Below are positions 33,737 to 43,404 of a stretch of DNA of 64,000 nt, piece after piece. The stretch is from JABLTI01 sp035528035. Lineage in GTDB: Archaea; Asgardarchaeota; Heimdallarchaeia; JABLTI01. A program made the position numbers and the translations under genes. Each line of letters starts with the position of its first letter. Positions within the stretch are counted from its first letter, which is position 1. The notes under the pieces were generated by a model that saw nothing but the letters and a program-made list of their open reading frames with translations, made no database searches and was not told the DNA's origin. Where the stretch lies: positions 1 to 64,000 of the forward strand of contig DATKZI010000037.1 in the NCBI GenBank assembly GCA_035528035.1, read 5' to 3'.

Positions 33737-34435
33737 ATGAGAAATAGAAAAGCAATGCTTGTAGGATTAACAATCTTAATCAGTTTAACATTATTATTTC
33801 AAAGTGTCAGTTTAGCACAATCTACACCTCCCTTGAATACCTTGATCAATTATATGATATTAGATAACGATTCCCCTATAGTGGGAGATAACATCACTAT
33901 TACTATGTACTTCAAAAATTATCTTGATATTGACCATCCAATAAGAAATATCTCAACAATAATCTCCCCAGGTTTAAATATTGATGATGAAGAAGGATTA
34001 AATATAACGAATGTTTATGATGTTCCATTTGAAGATCCTACTTATAACAAAACTGAATTGTTTATCTTCGGAACAAACAGCACATCGATGATATTCTGGA
34101 ATCATACACATATCGAAATTGCTTGGGCTTTATTCGAAGTTAATACTACTCAATTTATCTGGTTCAACATTTATTGTTATCTAGAGGGCAGTTATCCAAT
34201 AGCAAATCCAAAATTCACCTATTATTTGGATCCATTAGATGGTGGGGATGGCACAGAAAAGAGTTATACCGGTTCTGGTCTTCAAATAGATGTTGGTGTT
34301 GAATTAAATACATCTGCTGTTCCAAGTCCACATCGTGGTGATTGGGAATGGCAATGGTGGTTCGTTGGAGTGTTATTAATTACTGCACCAATAATTGTTA
34401 TAGTAATAATGAGAATTACTTTATGGAAAAGATAA
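33737..34435 (+). CDS. Membrane-anchored extracellular protein, unknown function
   Basis: 232 residues with a signal sequence (MRNRKAMLVGL then a hydrophobic core to about 25, ending SLAQ), an extracellular domain of about 175 residues with several N-glycosylation-type N-x-S/T sites (for example NIT, NKT, NST, NHT, NTT), and a C-terminal membrane helix near 207-228. The N-terminal half (DNDSPIVGDNITITMYFKN) suggests a beta-sandwich like those of archaeal surface proteins. No family is recognised. A clear hairpin terminator follows. Confidence 0.8.
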   Translation: MRNRKAMLVGLTILISLTLLFQSVSLAQSTPPLNTLINYMILDNDSPIVGDNITITMYFKNYLDIDHPIRNISTIISPGLNIDDEEGLNITNVYDVPFEDPTYNKTELFIFGTNSTSMIFWNHTHIEIAWALFEVNTTQFIWFNIYCYLEGSYPIANPKFTYYLDPLDGGDGTEKSYTGSGLQIDVGVELNTSAVPSPHRGDWEWQWWFVGVLLITAPIIVIVIMRITLWKR

Positions 34436-34437
34436 AT

Positions 34438-34457
34438 GATTAGCTTTTAAGCTAATC
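34438..34457. terminator. Hairpin between convergent genes
   Basis: GATTAGCTT (34438-34446) and AAGCTAATC (34449-34457) form a perfect 9-bp stem with a 2-base loop, followed by AATTTTTAATC. It sits between the anchored-protein gene and bshA and probably terminates both. Confidence 0.55.
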
Positions 34458-34462
34458 AATTT

Positions 34463-35557
34463 TTAATCATTTATTACTCTTTTATATAGTAATTCATATT
34501 GGGGTACAATTTTATCTGGATGAAATTTCTCAATTGCTTCTTTTGAAGCTTGTTTTCCCATTTCTTTACGTAGCTTTTCATCTTCTACAAGTAATGTAAT
34601 ATATTTAGCCATAGCATCTATGTCTCCTGGGTTTATAGTAAATCCTGATTTTTCGTGAGTAACTACTTCTGGTAAACCACCAGCATTTGATGAAATAACT
34701 GGTATTGAACACGACATCGCTTCTAATGCTGCTAAACCAAAACTTTCTATTTCAGAAGGTATTAGGAAAATATCTGTATAACAAAGAACTTTTGGTACAT
34801 TTAATAGACTACCACGAAAAGTAATTTGATCTTTTAATCCCATGGAAATAGCTAAATCTCTACAGTATTCTAATTCAGGACCATGACCAATCATTTCTAA
34901 TCGGAGATTTTTATGTGTAGCGAAAACCTTAGCAAATGCTCGAATAATATCAGGTGAACGTTTCACTTGTCTGAAATTCGAAACATGCGATAAAACTATC
35001 TCATCTTTCACAGGTTTTTTAACATGAGAAAATTTCTCCGGGTCAACAAAATTATATATAGATTCAACATCCTTGGAGATTTTATAATGATCTTGTATAA
35101 ATTTTACCATGAAATTTGAAACTGTAGTTAAGGCATCATGTTTATTAAAACAGGTTTCTAGAATTGGTTTGTAAGCATCATCTAAACCTAAAAGATGAAC
35201 ATCCGAACCATGAAGAGTGGAAATGATCTTAATTTTTTTGTTAGTAGCTTTAGCTAGGAAAAGTGATACCGAATGAGGAATAGCATAATGAGCATGAAAA
35301 ACATCAATATCATGTTCATTGAAAATATTAACCACATAAGAAGCCAAAATATCTGTATATGGTTTGTATTTGAATAATGGGTATGAGAGTATATTCACTT
35401 CATGGAAAATGAAATCCTCTTCTAACTTCAATCTTTCAGGTAATTGATAGGAAATAAAATGAACTTCATGACCATATTTCATTAATTTCAATCCTAATTC
35501 TGTTGCAACTATTCCACTACCACCAAAAGTGGGATAACTAATCATACCAATTTTCAT
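34463..35557 (-). CDS. bshA: BshA-like glycosyltransferase (GlcNAc-malate synthase)
   Basis: 364 residues of the GT4 family. The N-terminal MKIGMISYPTFGGSGIVATE, then HFISYQLPERL, HAHYAIPHSVSL and STLHGSDVHLLG are typical of BshA, which links UDP-GlcNAc to L-malate in the first step of bacillithiol synthesis. The C-terminal ESFGLAALEAM has the GT4 ExxxxxxxE motif. A generic GT4 enzyme is the alternative, but the tight link to bshB and bshC favours BshA. It is the last gene of the operon, 36 bases after bshB. Confidence 0.88.
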   Translation of the reverse strand: MKIGMISYPTFGGSGIVATELGLKLMKYGHEVHFISYQLPERLKLEEDFIFHEVNILSYPLFKYKPYTDILASYVVNIFNEHDIDVFHAHYAIPHSVSLFLAKATNKKIKIISTLHGSDVHLLGLDDAYKPILETCFNKHDALTTVSNFMVKFIQDHYKISKDVESIYNFVDPEKFSHVKKPVKDEIVLSHVSNFRQVKRSPDIIRAFAKVFATHKNLRLEMIGHGPELEYCRDLAISMGLKDQITFRGSLLNVPKVLCYTDIFLIPSEIESFGLAALEAMSCSIPVISSNAGGLPEVVTHEKSGFTINPGDIDAMAKYITLLVEDEKLRKEMGKQASKEAIEKFHPDKIVPQYELLYKRVIND

Positions 35558-35593
35558 TTTTTCACGTCCAAAATACTAAATCATATTATCTAT

Positions 35594-36268
35594 TTAAAAT
35601 AATATTTGCCAATCTTTTAGTTTGAAAGGATTCTTCATAAGAAACGCTTCACCATAATCGCTGGAAATTAGTGATCCATAATATTTACATCTCTCAATTA
35701 ATGGAAAAGGTAAATATTCTTTAGAAAATTCTTTGAATTGTGATTGAAAACTCATAATAGCTTTTTGCTTTATCGGAAATTCCTCACTTATATCCATAAT
35801 AAATGATGGTGTAAATTGTCCATTAATCTCATAATAAAGAACATTATCAACTGTATGATGAGGATGTTCAAAATCCATCTTTTTTAGCTTTGAATAATGG
35901 ATTGCTTTAGTTACAATATTTGAAGCTGCTATATGATCTGGGTGTCTATCTTCCCAATAAGGAATTAAAACAATTTTCGGTTCAAATTCTCTTATTTTTT
36001 TAGCTACTGTAAAAACAGCTTTTTCATCTAGAAATGATAAAAATCCATCTGGAAATTCAAGATTTTCACGAAATTCCACATTCAGAACATTTTTTGCTTT
36101 TTCAGCTTCTTGTAATCGAATTTCTATTGACCCTAAGGAACCCATTTCACCTGCTGTAAGGTCGATGATACCTACCTTTAAACCATTCTTGGTTGCTTTA
36201 TAGATAGATCCACCTGCCCCTAATTCAGCATCATCAGGATGGGGAGAAAAGACTAAAACATCCAACAT
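35594..36268 (-). CDS. bshB: BshB-like PIG-L/LmbE-family deacetylase
   Basis: 224 residues. The zinc-site motif SPHPDDAELGAGG near residues 8-20 and RHPDHIAASNIV near 105 belong to the LmbE/PIG-L deacetylases. LTAGEMGSLGSIEIRLQEA and NVEFRENLEFPDG resemble BshB1, which removes acetyl from GlcNAc-malate. Its start overlaps the end of bshC by 16 bases, which implies coupled translation. The position between bshC and bshA supports the assignment. Confidence 0.9.
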   Translation of the reverse strand: MLDVLVFSPHPDDAELGAGGSIYKATKNGLKVGIIDLTAGEMGSLGSIEIRLQEAEKAKNVLNVEFRENLEFPDGFLSFLDEKAVFTVAKKIREFEPKIVLIPYWEDRHPDHIAASNIVTKAIHYSKLKKMDFEHPHHTVDNVLYYEINGQFTPSFIMDISEEFPIKQKAIMSFQSQFKEFSKEYLPFPLIERCKYYGSLISSDYGEAFLMKNPFKLKDWQILF

Positions 36269-37863
36269 TTTAATACCACATGACTTCCTGGTTCAACTTG
36301 TGCTAGAAGGTTCTTCATACATTCTAACATATTAATTGAGTACTTGTTAAGATATTGAAATATATTAAAAACTCTTTCTTGTGGTTTATCACTTGGAAAA
36401 AGATAGGCTTTAGCTTTCTCAAGTTGATTCAATAATAATTGATTATCATCTTTAATATATTTGAAATACATTTTTTCGATACTATCAATTTCCTTCATTA
36501 TATTTTGTTTCTTGAATGATGAACGTTGACCTAATTGAGCATCCACTTTTGTAAGATTTTCAATTATTTCATCTATGGTATTAGAAATCCTAGTATTATA
36601 TTCAGTAAAGAAATCTTGGTTTTCATCTCTGATTAATCGGGAAACTAATCTGTTAGTATCAGTTAATTCAGCTATATTAAAATTATATTTCTCAATGATT
36701 TTATTGATATGACGTTCAATAACAGTAGCTCCTAATCTGAACTGTAGATTAGGTTGTGTTAAACCAAATTCTGGATACAAATCTTTAATTTGAATATGAT
36801 ATCCTATTTCAGAAGGTCCTCCAACAAAAATATATGTAGGTAACATTTGGTCTTGAGCAAGAGGTCTATAAATAGCATTGGTACTGAATCTTTCTGGTTT
36901 AGAATTAATTTCTTCTATAATTGCTTCTTTAGTAAAAGTTGTTCCATTTGATATTTCAAAAATTCCCTTTTCAGTGATATTTATAGAATTTCTAATGCTA
37001 TTTTCATCAATATAGAATAATCCTACGACATCTTCCTTTTTATGCATTTTTGGTTGATAGCCAATTTCCTTTAATTTATCCGTGGTTTGTAAAAAGATTC
37101 GATTATATTTTATAGGATCAGTAACTAATTTAGTAAAATAGTCTTTCAGATATGGTCTGAAAATCCAAGGCTCCACTAAAATTAAACCCCATTTGCTCAT
37201 TAATCTAGACATTAATCGGCTGAAGAATTCCCCCCACTTTTCTGATTTAGCTAAAGTTTCTTTGATAATATCATTATAAAGCCCATTTGTATATTCAGTT
37301 TCTGGAATTGTTTCAATAATTTTTTCTAAAATGCTATTTATTTTTGATTTATCTAATTTAATTGATTCAAGACTCTTGCCCATTATTATATCTTCATCAA
37401 TAATTAAAGGCACAACATCATTATTCTTATCGAGAATCCTTATATTATTAACTTCCTCAATATCATGATCTTCTGAAGCATTCCAAAAAACTGGCAATAA
37501 TTTAATTTTATCAGTACTAAATTTTTCAGCATAAGTAATAGCTGAAAAGGTTTTGAAAATAGTATAAAGTGGTCCTGTAAGAAATCCTGGTTGTTGTCCT
37601 GTTACAACGAAATAAACATCTTCATGATCAACTAGACCAATATTTTTGAGAGTTTCATCACTTGCACCAATTGATTTATTGTACATCAACAATAGTTCTT
37701 TTAAAATAGTACGATTACCAGTAAATTTCACAGGTTGTAAATTCTTGGGGTCTTTTTTGATAAACTCATACATTGGTGATTTTCTATTCAAATAATCTAA
37801 TAACATTGTATTAGGATACATTTTATCTTGTTCTAATAATTCTAATTTTACTTGTTCATCCAT
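36253..37863 (-). CDS. bshC: BshC-like putative cysteine-adding enzyme
   Basis: 536 residues, the normal BshC length. Segments FVVTGQQPGFLTGPLYTIFK (20 residues), LPVFWNASEDHDIEEVNNI, FRLGATVIERHINKI and PTYIFVGGPSEIGYHIQI are characteristic. The family is required for adding cysteine to GlcN-malate in the last step of bacillithiol synthesis. It is the first gene of the leftward bshC-bshB-bshA unit, with a 184-base gap upstream that holds its promoter. The whole pathway is thus in one place. Confidence 0.92.
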   Translation of the reverse strand: MDEQVKLELLEQDKMYPNTMLLDYLNRKSPMYEFIKKDPKNLQPVKFTGNRTILKELLLMYNKSIGASDETLKNIGLVDHEDVYFVVTGQQPGFLTGPLYTIFKTFSAITYAEKFSTDKIKLLPVFWNASEDHDIEEVNNIRILDKNNDVVPLIIDEDIIMGKSLESIKLDKSKINSILEKIIETIPETEYTNGLYNDIIKETLAKSEKWGEFFSRLMSRLMSKWGLILVEPWIFRPYLKDYFTKLVTDPIKYNRIFLQTTDKLKEIGYQPKMHKKEDVVGLFYIDENSIRNSINITEKGIFEISNGTTFTKEAIIEEINSKPERFSTNAIYRPLAQDQMLPTYIFVGGPSEIGYHIQIKDLYPEFGLTQPNLQFRLGATVIERHINKIIEKYNFNIAELTDTNRLVSRLIRDENQDFFTEYNTRISNTIDEIIENLTKVDAQLGQRSSFKKQNIMKEIDSIEKMYFKYIKDDNQLLLNQLEKAKAYLFPSDKPQERVFNIFQYLNKYSINMLECMKNLLAQVEPGSHVVLKCWMF

Positions 37864-38046
37864 ATATTTTCACATCAACTATCTTATTTATCTATACTAA
37901 AAGGAGATGATCAAAAGCTGAAACGTTCATTCATTTGTTTATCACAAATTGGTTATATAAAATAAATCTTTAGTCTATTTTTCTCAATAATCTTAAAAAA
38001 TCATTTGATTTTTACAAAAATTAATCTAAAAAAAGAAAAAAAAAAA

Positions 38047-40977
38047 CTAGAAATAAGATTTTATTATATCCATAATACTTGGACCATCTAAAATCTTCTT
38101 TACTTCTAATTCTCTATTATCGGAATTAACTATTTTTCCTGCTCTGTTTATCCACGCAGGTAATGGGAGTATTAGATCAGCATGCTCATTTTCACCCATA
38201 GAAATAGTAAATCCTTTGAATTTCATATCTGAAGAACCAATAACTAAGTAGGTGTCTGCTTTTGGAATTTTAGCGAAACCAAGATTCATCAAACCTACTT
38301 CATTTAGACCTTTATGCATGATAATTGTAGGGACATCTTCTGGTTTTGCGGGAGCACTAATGATAGTTAAATCATAATCTTCTTCTACTATTTGAGCACC
38401 ATTCTTTTTAGCTATATGAATAAAAGGTTTCAAAAGTGGATAATCTTCAACTGAAACATCTAATTTTATTCGTTTGCTTGTAAAGATATTAGCTAATTTA
38501 GTAGTAGATATACCTTCATCAAAAATGGCTCCAATTTTATAACCTTTCTTTTCAGCAAAAGCTTTCAATTCTAATGCCTCATCATTGGTAACTTCTGGAG
38601 TAAGGATAATTGCTATATTCTTTGTATGATGAGCAAGAATATTCTTAACTTCATCAACAGTTATATCAACAAAGGTTTTACCAGATTTTTGTCTTGGATT
38701 GATGATTTTATGTTCCCAGCTTCTGCTAAATCTTGGTTTATCACAAACTAAACCATGATTCCATGAATTTTCATTAGCTGAAATGTTAACTGCAAAACCC
38801 ATGTAGACATCTACATCCATCTCACAGCCTATGCCACAGTCCTTACAAATAGTTGAAAAAGATTCAACATCCCAAGGACCATTCTTTGGAAATGGTGTTG
38901 TCATTGCAAAAGCTCCAGTAGGACAATCATCAACGAAATTTCCTATGAAATCACCTTTAACATCACATAGAGTCATTCCTACAGGAGGACCATTTTTAGT
39001 TGGAAATCCTCGATTGAGATTATCAATTAAACCTTCACCAGTAATTTCGTGGGTAAGATTGATACATCGACCACAAAGGATACATTTGTTATTATCTAAA
39101 ATTACGTGCGAGTGAGACTCATCAATTGGGTCACTATGTAATTCACCTAAAAAGGCATCTTGATTTGCACCATATAAAGTAGAATATTCTCTAAGTTTAC
39201 ATTCAAATGAATCTAAACAACCGCAAGACATACAACGACTAACTTCTTTAATCGCTTCTTCTTCTGATAGGGTTTCTTCAACTTCATCGAAATTCTTTGA
39301 TCGAATTTCTGGTGAAAGAACTTTGGCCTTAACACGTTTAATTCGTTCCCTATCTTCATAATCTTCTTTGGTAACCTTTTTCCAATGATTATATGGTTTA
39401 AGATACAAAATTATATCTTTAAGTTCAGAGTTTTCCTCTATATCATCAAGATGATTCCACGGTTCACTTAGTGTTTGTTCATATTGATCCAATTTTTCTC
39501 GTAAATATAGATCGATCATTACAGCGGCTTCTTTGCCTGTAGCAATTGATTGAATAACAGTTGAAGGTCCTAAAGCTAAATCCCCACCAACAAAAACACC
39601 AGGAGTATTAGTCTGATAAGTTGTTTCATTATATGCAGCCCATCTAACTTTGTGTTCTAAACCAAATCGCTCTAATAATTCTGTATCTGGTCTTTGACCT
39701 ACTGCAAAGATAACTGTATCGATATCAATACAATAATTTGAGCCTTCACATTCAACAGGTCTACATCTACCACTTTCATCGGGTTCACCTAATTCCATTC
39801 GAATCAATTCTACTTGTTGGACAAATTCTTCGCCTTTTAATTGAACTGGATTAGTTAACTCGTTTAAAATTACTCCTTCTTCAATAGCTTCATCGATCTC
39901 TATCTGTTCAGCTGGCATTTCATTGCGAGTTCGACGATAGGAGATACTAACATTTGCGCCTAAACGTCTTGCTGTGCGAGCAACGTCCATAGCACTATTA
40001 CCCCCACCAACAACCAAGACATTCTGACCAAGTTCAATTTTTTCACCAAGACTAATTCGTCGTAAGAAATCAATAGCATCCATTACTCCGGGCATGTCAC
40101 AACCTTCTATTCGAAGTTGGGATCCAACCCAAGCACCGGTTGCGATATAGACAGCATCATGTTTCTTTCGTAAATCTTTGAATGTGATATCTTCCCCAAT
40201 CTTAGTATTGGTCTTAACTTCGATACCTGTTTTAATTACTGTATCAATATCTTTGTCAAGAATATCCTTTGGTAAACGATATTCAGGTATACCATATCTT
40301 AGCATCCCACCTAATTTGGGCATTTGTTCATAAATAGTAACTGAATGACCTTTCTGACGAGCATAGAAAGCTAATGAAAGACCTGCGGGTCCACCACCTA
40401 TAATACCGATGGTTTTTCCAGTTTCAGCTGGTATTTCAGGCATCCAAGGTCCATGCTCTAAATCATAATCTGCTGCAAAGCGTTTTAATTGTCTTATAGC
40501 AATTGGTTCTTCAACTAGATTTCTTCTACAATCGCGTTCACAAAAAGCAGGACAAACACGACCTAATGATGCGGGTAAAATATAGTCCTTTTTCATCAAA
40601 GCAACTGCTTCATGATATTTTCCCAATGCTACTAATGCAAGATAGTTTTGTACCTGACTTTTTGTAGGACAACCAAAATTACAGGGACCAATACAATCTC
40701 CATAATGATCTGAAAGAATTAGCTCAAGAGCTGTTTTTCTAGAGTTAATGATCTCATTACTTTTTGTTTCAATGATATCATTTTCTCGTGGATAGGTGGA
40801 GCAAGCTGGTAAAATACGATTATTTACTTCAACTAGACATAATCTACAAGATCCATAAGGATCAAGTTCTTTCATCTTACAGAGACCTGGGATATGTTTA
40901 TTATTACTTCTAATGTAATCAAGAATGGTCGTTTTTTCTGGAAATTCTATTTCATTTGAATTAACTTTAACTTTCAT
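38047..40977 (-). CDS. NuoG/GltD fusion iron-sulfur flavoprotein
   Basis: 976 residues from the ATG at 40977 (GGAG lies about 10 bases upstream; an ORF start further up would overlap the previous gene). Domains in order: NuoG-type [2Fe-2S] (GLCKMKELDPYGSCRLCLVE), a GltD-type iron-sulfur helical domain (CIGPCNFGCPTKSQ, CPAFCERDCR), FAD site IGIIGGGPAGLSLAFYA, NADPH site VVGGGNSAMDVARTARR, a C-terminal iron-sulfur part (CMSCGC, CILCGRC, CPTGAF), and a shortened molybdopterin-oxidoreductase-like end (CKDCGIGCEMD) without an obvious catalytic Cys/Sec. It probably passes electrons between NADPH and iron-sulfur carriers with the NuoE/F partners next door. Confidence 0.88.
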   Translation of the reverse strand: MKVKVNSNEIEFPEKTTILDYIRSNNKHIPGLCKMKELDPYGSCRLCLVEVNNRILPACSTYPRENDIIETKSNEIINSRKTALELILSDHYGDCIGPCNFGCPTKSQVQNYLALVALGKYHEAVALMKKDYILPASLGRVCPAFCERDCRRNLVEEPIAIRQLKRFAADYDLEHGPWMPEIPAETGKTIGIIGGGPAGLSLAFYARQKGHSVTIYEQMPKLGGMLRYGIPEYRLPKDILDKDIDTVIKTGIEVKTNTKIGEDITFKDLRKKHDAVYIATGAWVGSQLRIEGCDMPGVMDAIDFLRRISLGEKIELGQNVLVVGGGNSAMDVARTARRLGANVSISYRRTRNEMPAEQIEIDEAIEEGVILNELTNPVQLKGEEFVQQVELIRMELGEPDESGRCRPVECEGSNYCIDIDTVIFAVGQRPDTELLERFGLEHKVRWAAYNETTYQTNTPGVFVGGDLALGPSTVIQSIATGKEAAVMIDLYLREKLDQYEQTLSEPWNHLDDIEENSELKDIILYLKPYNHWKKVTKEDYEDRERIKRVKAKVLSPEIRSKNFDEVEETLSEEEAIKEVSRCMSCGCLDSFECKLREYSTLYGANQDAFLGELHSDPIDESHSHVILDNNKCILCGRCINLTHEITGEGLIDNLNRGFPTKNGPPVGMTLCDVKGDFIGNFVDDCPTGAFAMTTPFPKNGPWDVESFSTICKDCGIGCEMDVDVYMGFAVNISANENSWNHGLVCDKPRFSRSWEHKIINPRQKSGKTFVDITVDEVKNILAHHTKNIAIILTPEVTNDEALELKAFAEKKGYKIGAIFDEGISTTKLANIFTSKRIKLDVSVEDYPLLKPFIHIAKKNGAQIVEEDYDLTIISAPAKPEDVPTIIMHKGLNEVGLMNLGFAKIPKADTYLVIGSSDMKFKGFTISMGENEHADLILPLPAWINRAGKIVNSDNRELEVKKILDGPSIMDIIKSYF

Positions 40978-40984
40978 TTTAAGC

Positions 40985-42766
40985 TCACTCCACATCAATT
41001 GCTTCAAAACGGCATGCTTGATAACAAGCACCACATTTTATGCACAAGTCCTGATTTAATTTGTGCTGTTCTTTCTTTTCACCAGTTATTGCACTTGAAG
41101 GGCATTTTCTAAGGCAAGCACCACATCCAGTGCAATTTCCATTTATTGTATAAGTAAGCAATGGTTTGCATACTTTTGCAAGGCATTTTTTATTATTGAT
41201 ATGTGCTTCATATTCTTCTCTGAAGTATTTGATTGTAGTAAGAATCGGATTTGGCGCTGTCTGACCTAAACCACATAATGATCCTGATTTTACTTTTGGC
41301 GCAAGATCAAGTAATTTCTCCAAATCTTTTGGTTTCCCTTTCCCTTCTGTTATTCGATATAGTATCTCCCACATACGTTTGGTCCCTAATCGACAATAGG
41401 TACATTTTCCACATGATTCGTCAACAGTAAAAGCTAAAAAGAATTTAGCAATATCAATCATACAAGAGTCTTCATCCATTACAACCATACCACCACTGCC
41501 CATAATTGCTCCTGTAGCAGTGATAGAATCGTAATCGATAGGAGTATCAAATAGTGAATAAGGTATACAACCACCTGATGGTCCACCCATTTGGACAGCT
41601 TTCAATTTTTTGCCACCTTTGGTTCCACCACCAATAGTTTCTAAAATTTCTTTGATAGTTATACCCATTGGAACTTCTACATTTCCACCACGCTTGATTT
41701 TACCAGCTAAGGCGAAAACTTTAGTTCCTTTACTTTTCTCAGAACCATATTGAGCAAATTTTTCCCAACCATTTCGCAAGATCCAAGGAATATTAGCCCA
41801 TGTTTCAACATTATTAATATTGGTCGGTTTGCCCAAATATCCTTTTGTAGATGGATAAGGTGGTCTTAGGTTTGGCATCCCTCTCTTTCCACCTAACGAA
41901 GCTAAGAGAGCTGTTTCTTCACCACAAACAAATGCTCCTGCACCTTCCATGATTTTCAAATCAAAAGAGAAACCACTATCTAGGATATTTTCACCAATGA
42001 ATCCTTTCTCTTTAGCTTGGGCAATAGCTATTTGTAATCTTTTAATAGCTAAAGGATATTCTGCACGACAATAAATGAAACCTTCGTTAGCGCCTATTAC
42101 AAAAGCACCAATAATCATTCCTTCAATAACACGATGAGGATCTCCTTCGAGAACATTACGATTCATAAATGCACCAGGATCGCCTTCATCTGCATTACAA
42201 ACAATATACTTTGGATCTCCTTTTGCTTCTCGAGTAAATTTCCATTTTAATCCTGTTGGAAATCCAGCACCACCTCTTCCTCTTAGACCTGCTTTTGAAA
42301 TAATATCAATTATTTCCTCGGGTGTATGGGTAAATGCCTTTTTCAAAGCTTGATAACCATCTACAGCTAAATATTCATCAATATTTTCAGGGTCAATATA
42401 ACCAGAATTTTCTAAGATAATCTTAACCTGTTTAGAAAAATAGTCATCAACATCCCAAGTAACTCGGTTAGGAGAGTTAAAAGTATCTTTTTTGACAAGA
42501 AATTCCTCTACAACTTTCCCATTAATTACATGATTTTTAACTATCGTTTTAACTTTATCAGCTGTAAGATTTCCATAGGTATAAATAATATCATCAAAAA
42601 CAATATCAATCATCGGTTCTCGGTAGCACATACCGATACAACCAACATTTTTTACTGGAATATCTAATTTGTTTTCTTTAAGCTGCTCTAGTAAAACGAC
42701 TTTAATTTCTTCTGCACCTGCAGCTATTCCACAAGAATTCATTCCAACGCAAATTCTTTTGATCAT
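40985..42766 (-). CDS. NuoF/HndC-like NAD(H)-binding iron-sulfur flavoprotein
   Basis: 593 residues. The N-terminus is a thioredoxin-like [2Fe-2S] domain (CVGMNSCGIAAG, CIGMCYREP). The NuoF core follows, with GRGGAGFPTGLKWKF (NADH), CNADEGDPGAFMNRN and EGDPHRVIEGMI (FMN), and ESCGKCTYCRLGT (N3 cluster). Two C-terminal ferredoxin motifs (CTGCGACLRKCP, CIKCGACYQACR) end it. This layout is that of HndC/HydB-type diaphorase subunits of bifurcating complexes. The start overlaps the NuoE stop by 4 bases, and the next gene follows after 7. Confidence 0.94.
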   Translation of the reverse strand: MIKRICVGMNSCGIAAGAEEIKVVLLEQLKENKLDIPVKNVGCIGMCYREPMIDIVFDDIIYTYGNLTADKVKTIVKNHVINGKVVEEFLVKKDTFNSPNRVTWDVDDYFSKQVKIILENSGYIDPENIDEYLAVDGYQALKKAFTHTPEEIIDIISKAGLRGRGGAGFPTGLKWKFTREAKGDPKYIVCNADEGDPGAFMNRNVLEGDPHRVIEGMIIGAFVIGANEGFIYCRAEYPLAIKRLQIAIAQAKEKGFIGENILDSGFSFDLKIMEGAGAFVCGEETALLASLGGKRGMPNLRPPYPSTKGYLGKPTNINNVETWANIPWILRNGWEKFAQYGSEKSKGTKVFALAGKIKRGGNVEVPMGITIKEILETIGGGTKGGKKLKAVQMGGPSGGCIPYSLFDTPIDYDSITATGAIMGSGGMVVMDEDSCMIDIAKFFLAFTVDESCGKCTYCRLGTKRMWEILYRITEGKGKPKDLEKLLDLAPKVKSGSLCGLGQTAPNPILTTIKYFREEYEAHINNKKCLAKVCKPLLTYTINGNCTGCGACLRKCPSSAITGEKKEQHKLNQDLCIKCGACYQACRFEAIDVE

Positions 42767-43218
42767 TCTAATTCATCCTTTAAAATTTTCTTAGCAATTT
42801 TTCTTACTGCTGCAAGAGTTAGATTTCCAAATACTTTATCGTTTACCATAATCACTGGCGCAAGGCTACAACATCCTAAGCACGCAACAGGTTGTAAAGT
42901 TACCAACCCATCAGCTGACGTTTCATTTTCCTTTAAACCCAATTCATTTTGTATTTCTTCTGCTATGTTAACAGCTCCATTAACATGGCAAGCTGTTCCA
43001 TGACAAATTTTCATAACATATTTACCTAAAGGTAAAAAATTGAATTGAGAATAAAAAGTGGCGACCCCATAAATACGGCTTAAAGGTATATCCAAATATT
43101 CAGCTAGTTTTTCCAATGCTTCACTATTTAGATAACCAAGTCTATCTTGGATTTGTTGTAACAAAGGAATGAGTGAATTGTTCTCTTTTTCATATTCACT
43201 GAAAAATGCAAGATCCAT
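42763..43218 (-). CDS. NuoE-like [2Fe-2S] thioredoxin-fold subunit
   Basis: 151 residues. The N-terminal helical part (LIPLLQQIQDRLGYLN, IYGVATFYSQFNF) and the cluster ligands ICHGTACHVNG and CLGCCSLAPVIMVND are the NuoE/HndA signature. It carries a [2Fe-2S] cluster and passes electrons to the NuoF-like subunit, whose gene overlaps by 4 bases. It begins the three-gene leftward unit. Confidence 0.95.
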   Translation of the reverse strand: MDLAFFSEYEKENNSLIPLLQQIQDRLGYLNSEALEKLAEYLDIPLSRIYGVATFYSQFNFLPLGKYVMKICHGTACHVNGAVNIAEEIQNELGLKENETSADGLVTLQPVACLGCCSLAPVIMVNDKVFGNLTLAAVRKIAKKILKDELE

Positions 43219-43375
43219 TTTAGTTCACCTATGTATGACGCAGAAGTTTACATTTATCTGCCTTTAAGATTTTTGTTATGTTTACAAATCAAAAATTTTT
43301 AGTTATTTATTCCCAATAGAATTAATTAATTCTTACTTCAGGTGGTTTTAAAATCATAGAAAAAATAGAAATAAA

Positions 43376-43388
43376 GGGCAATGTGCCC
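43376..43388 (-). terminator. Hairpin after the glutamate dehydrogenase gene
   Basis: GGGCA (43376-43380) and TGCCC (43384-43388) form a 5-bp stem with an ATG loop. On the minus strand it follows the dehydrogenase stop by about 15 bases and is followed by T-rich sequence, so it fits a terminator. Confidence 0.45.
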
Positions 43389-43404
43389 TAATAATCAACG
43401 TCGA

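Noticed and set aside
40978..41034. Upstream extension of the NuoG/GltD gene by 19 codons
   Set aside because: It would overlap the preceding gene, and the ATG at 40977 has a good ribosome-binding site and begins right at the conserved domain.
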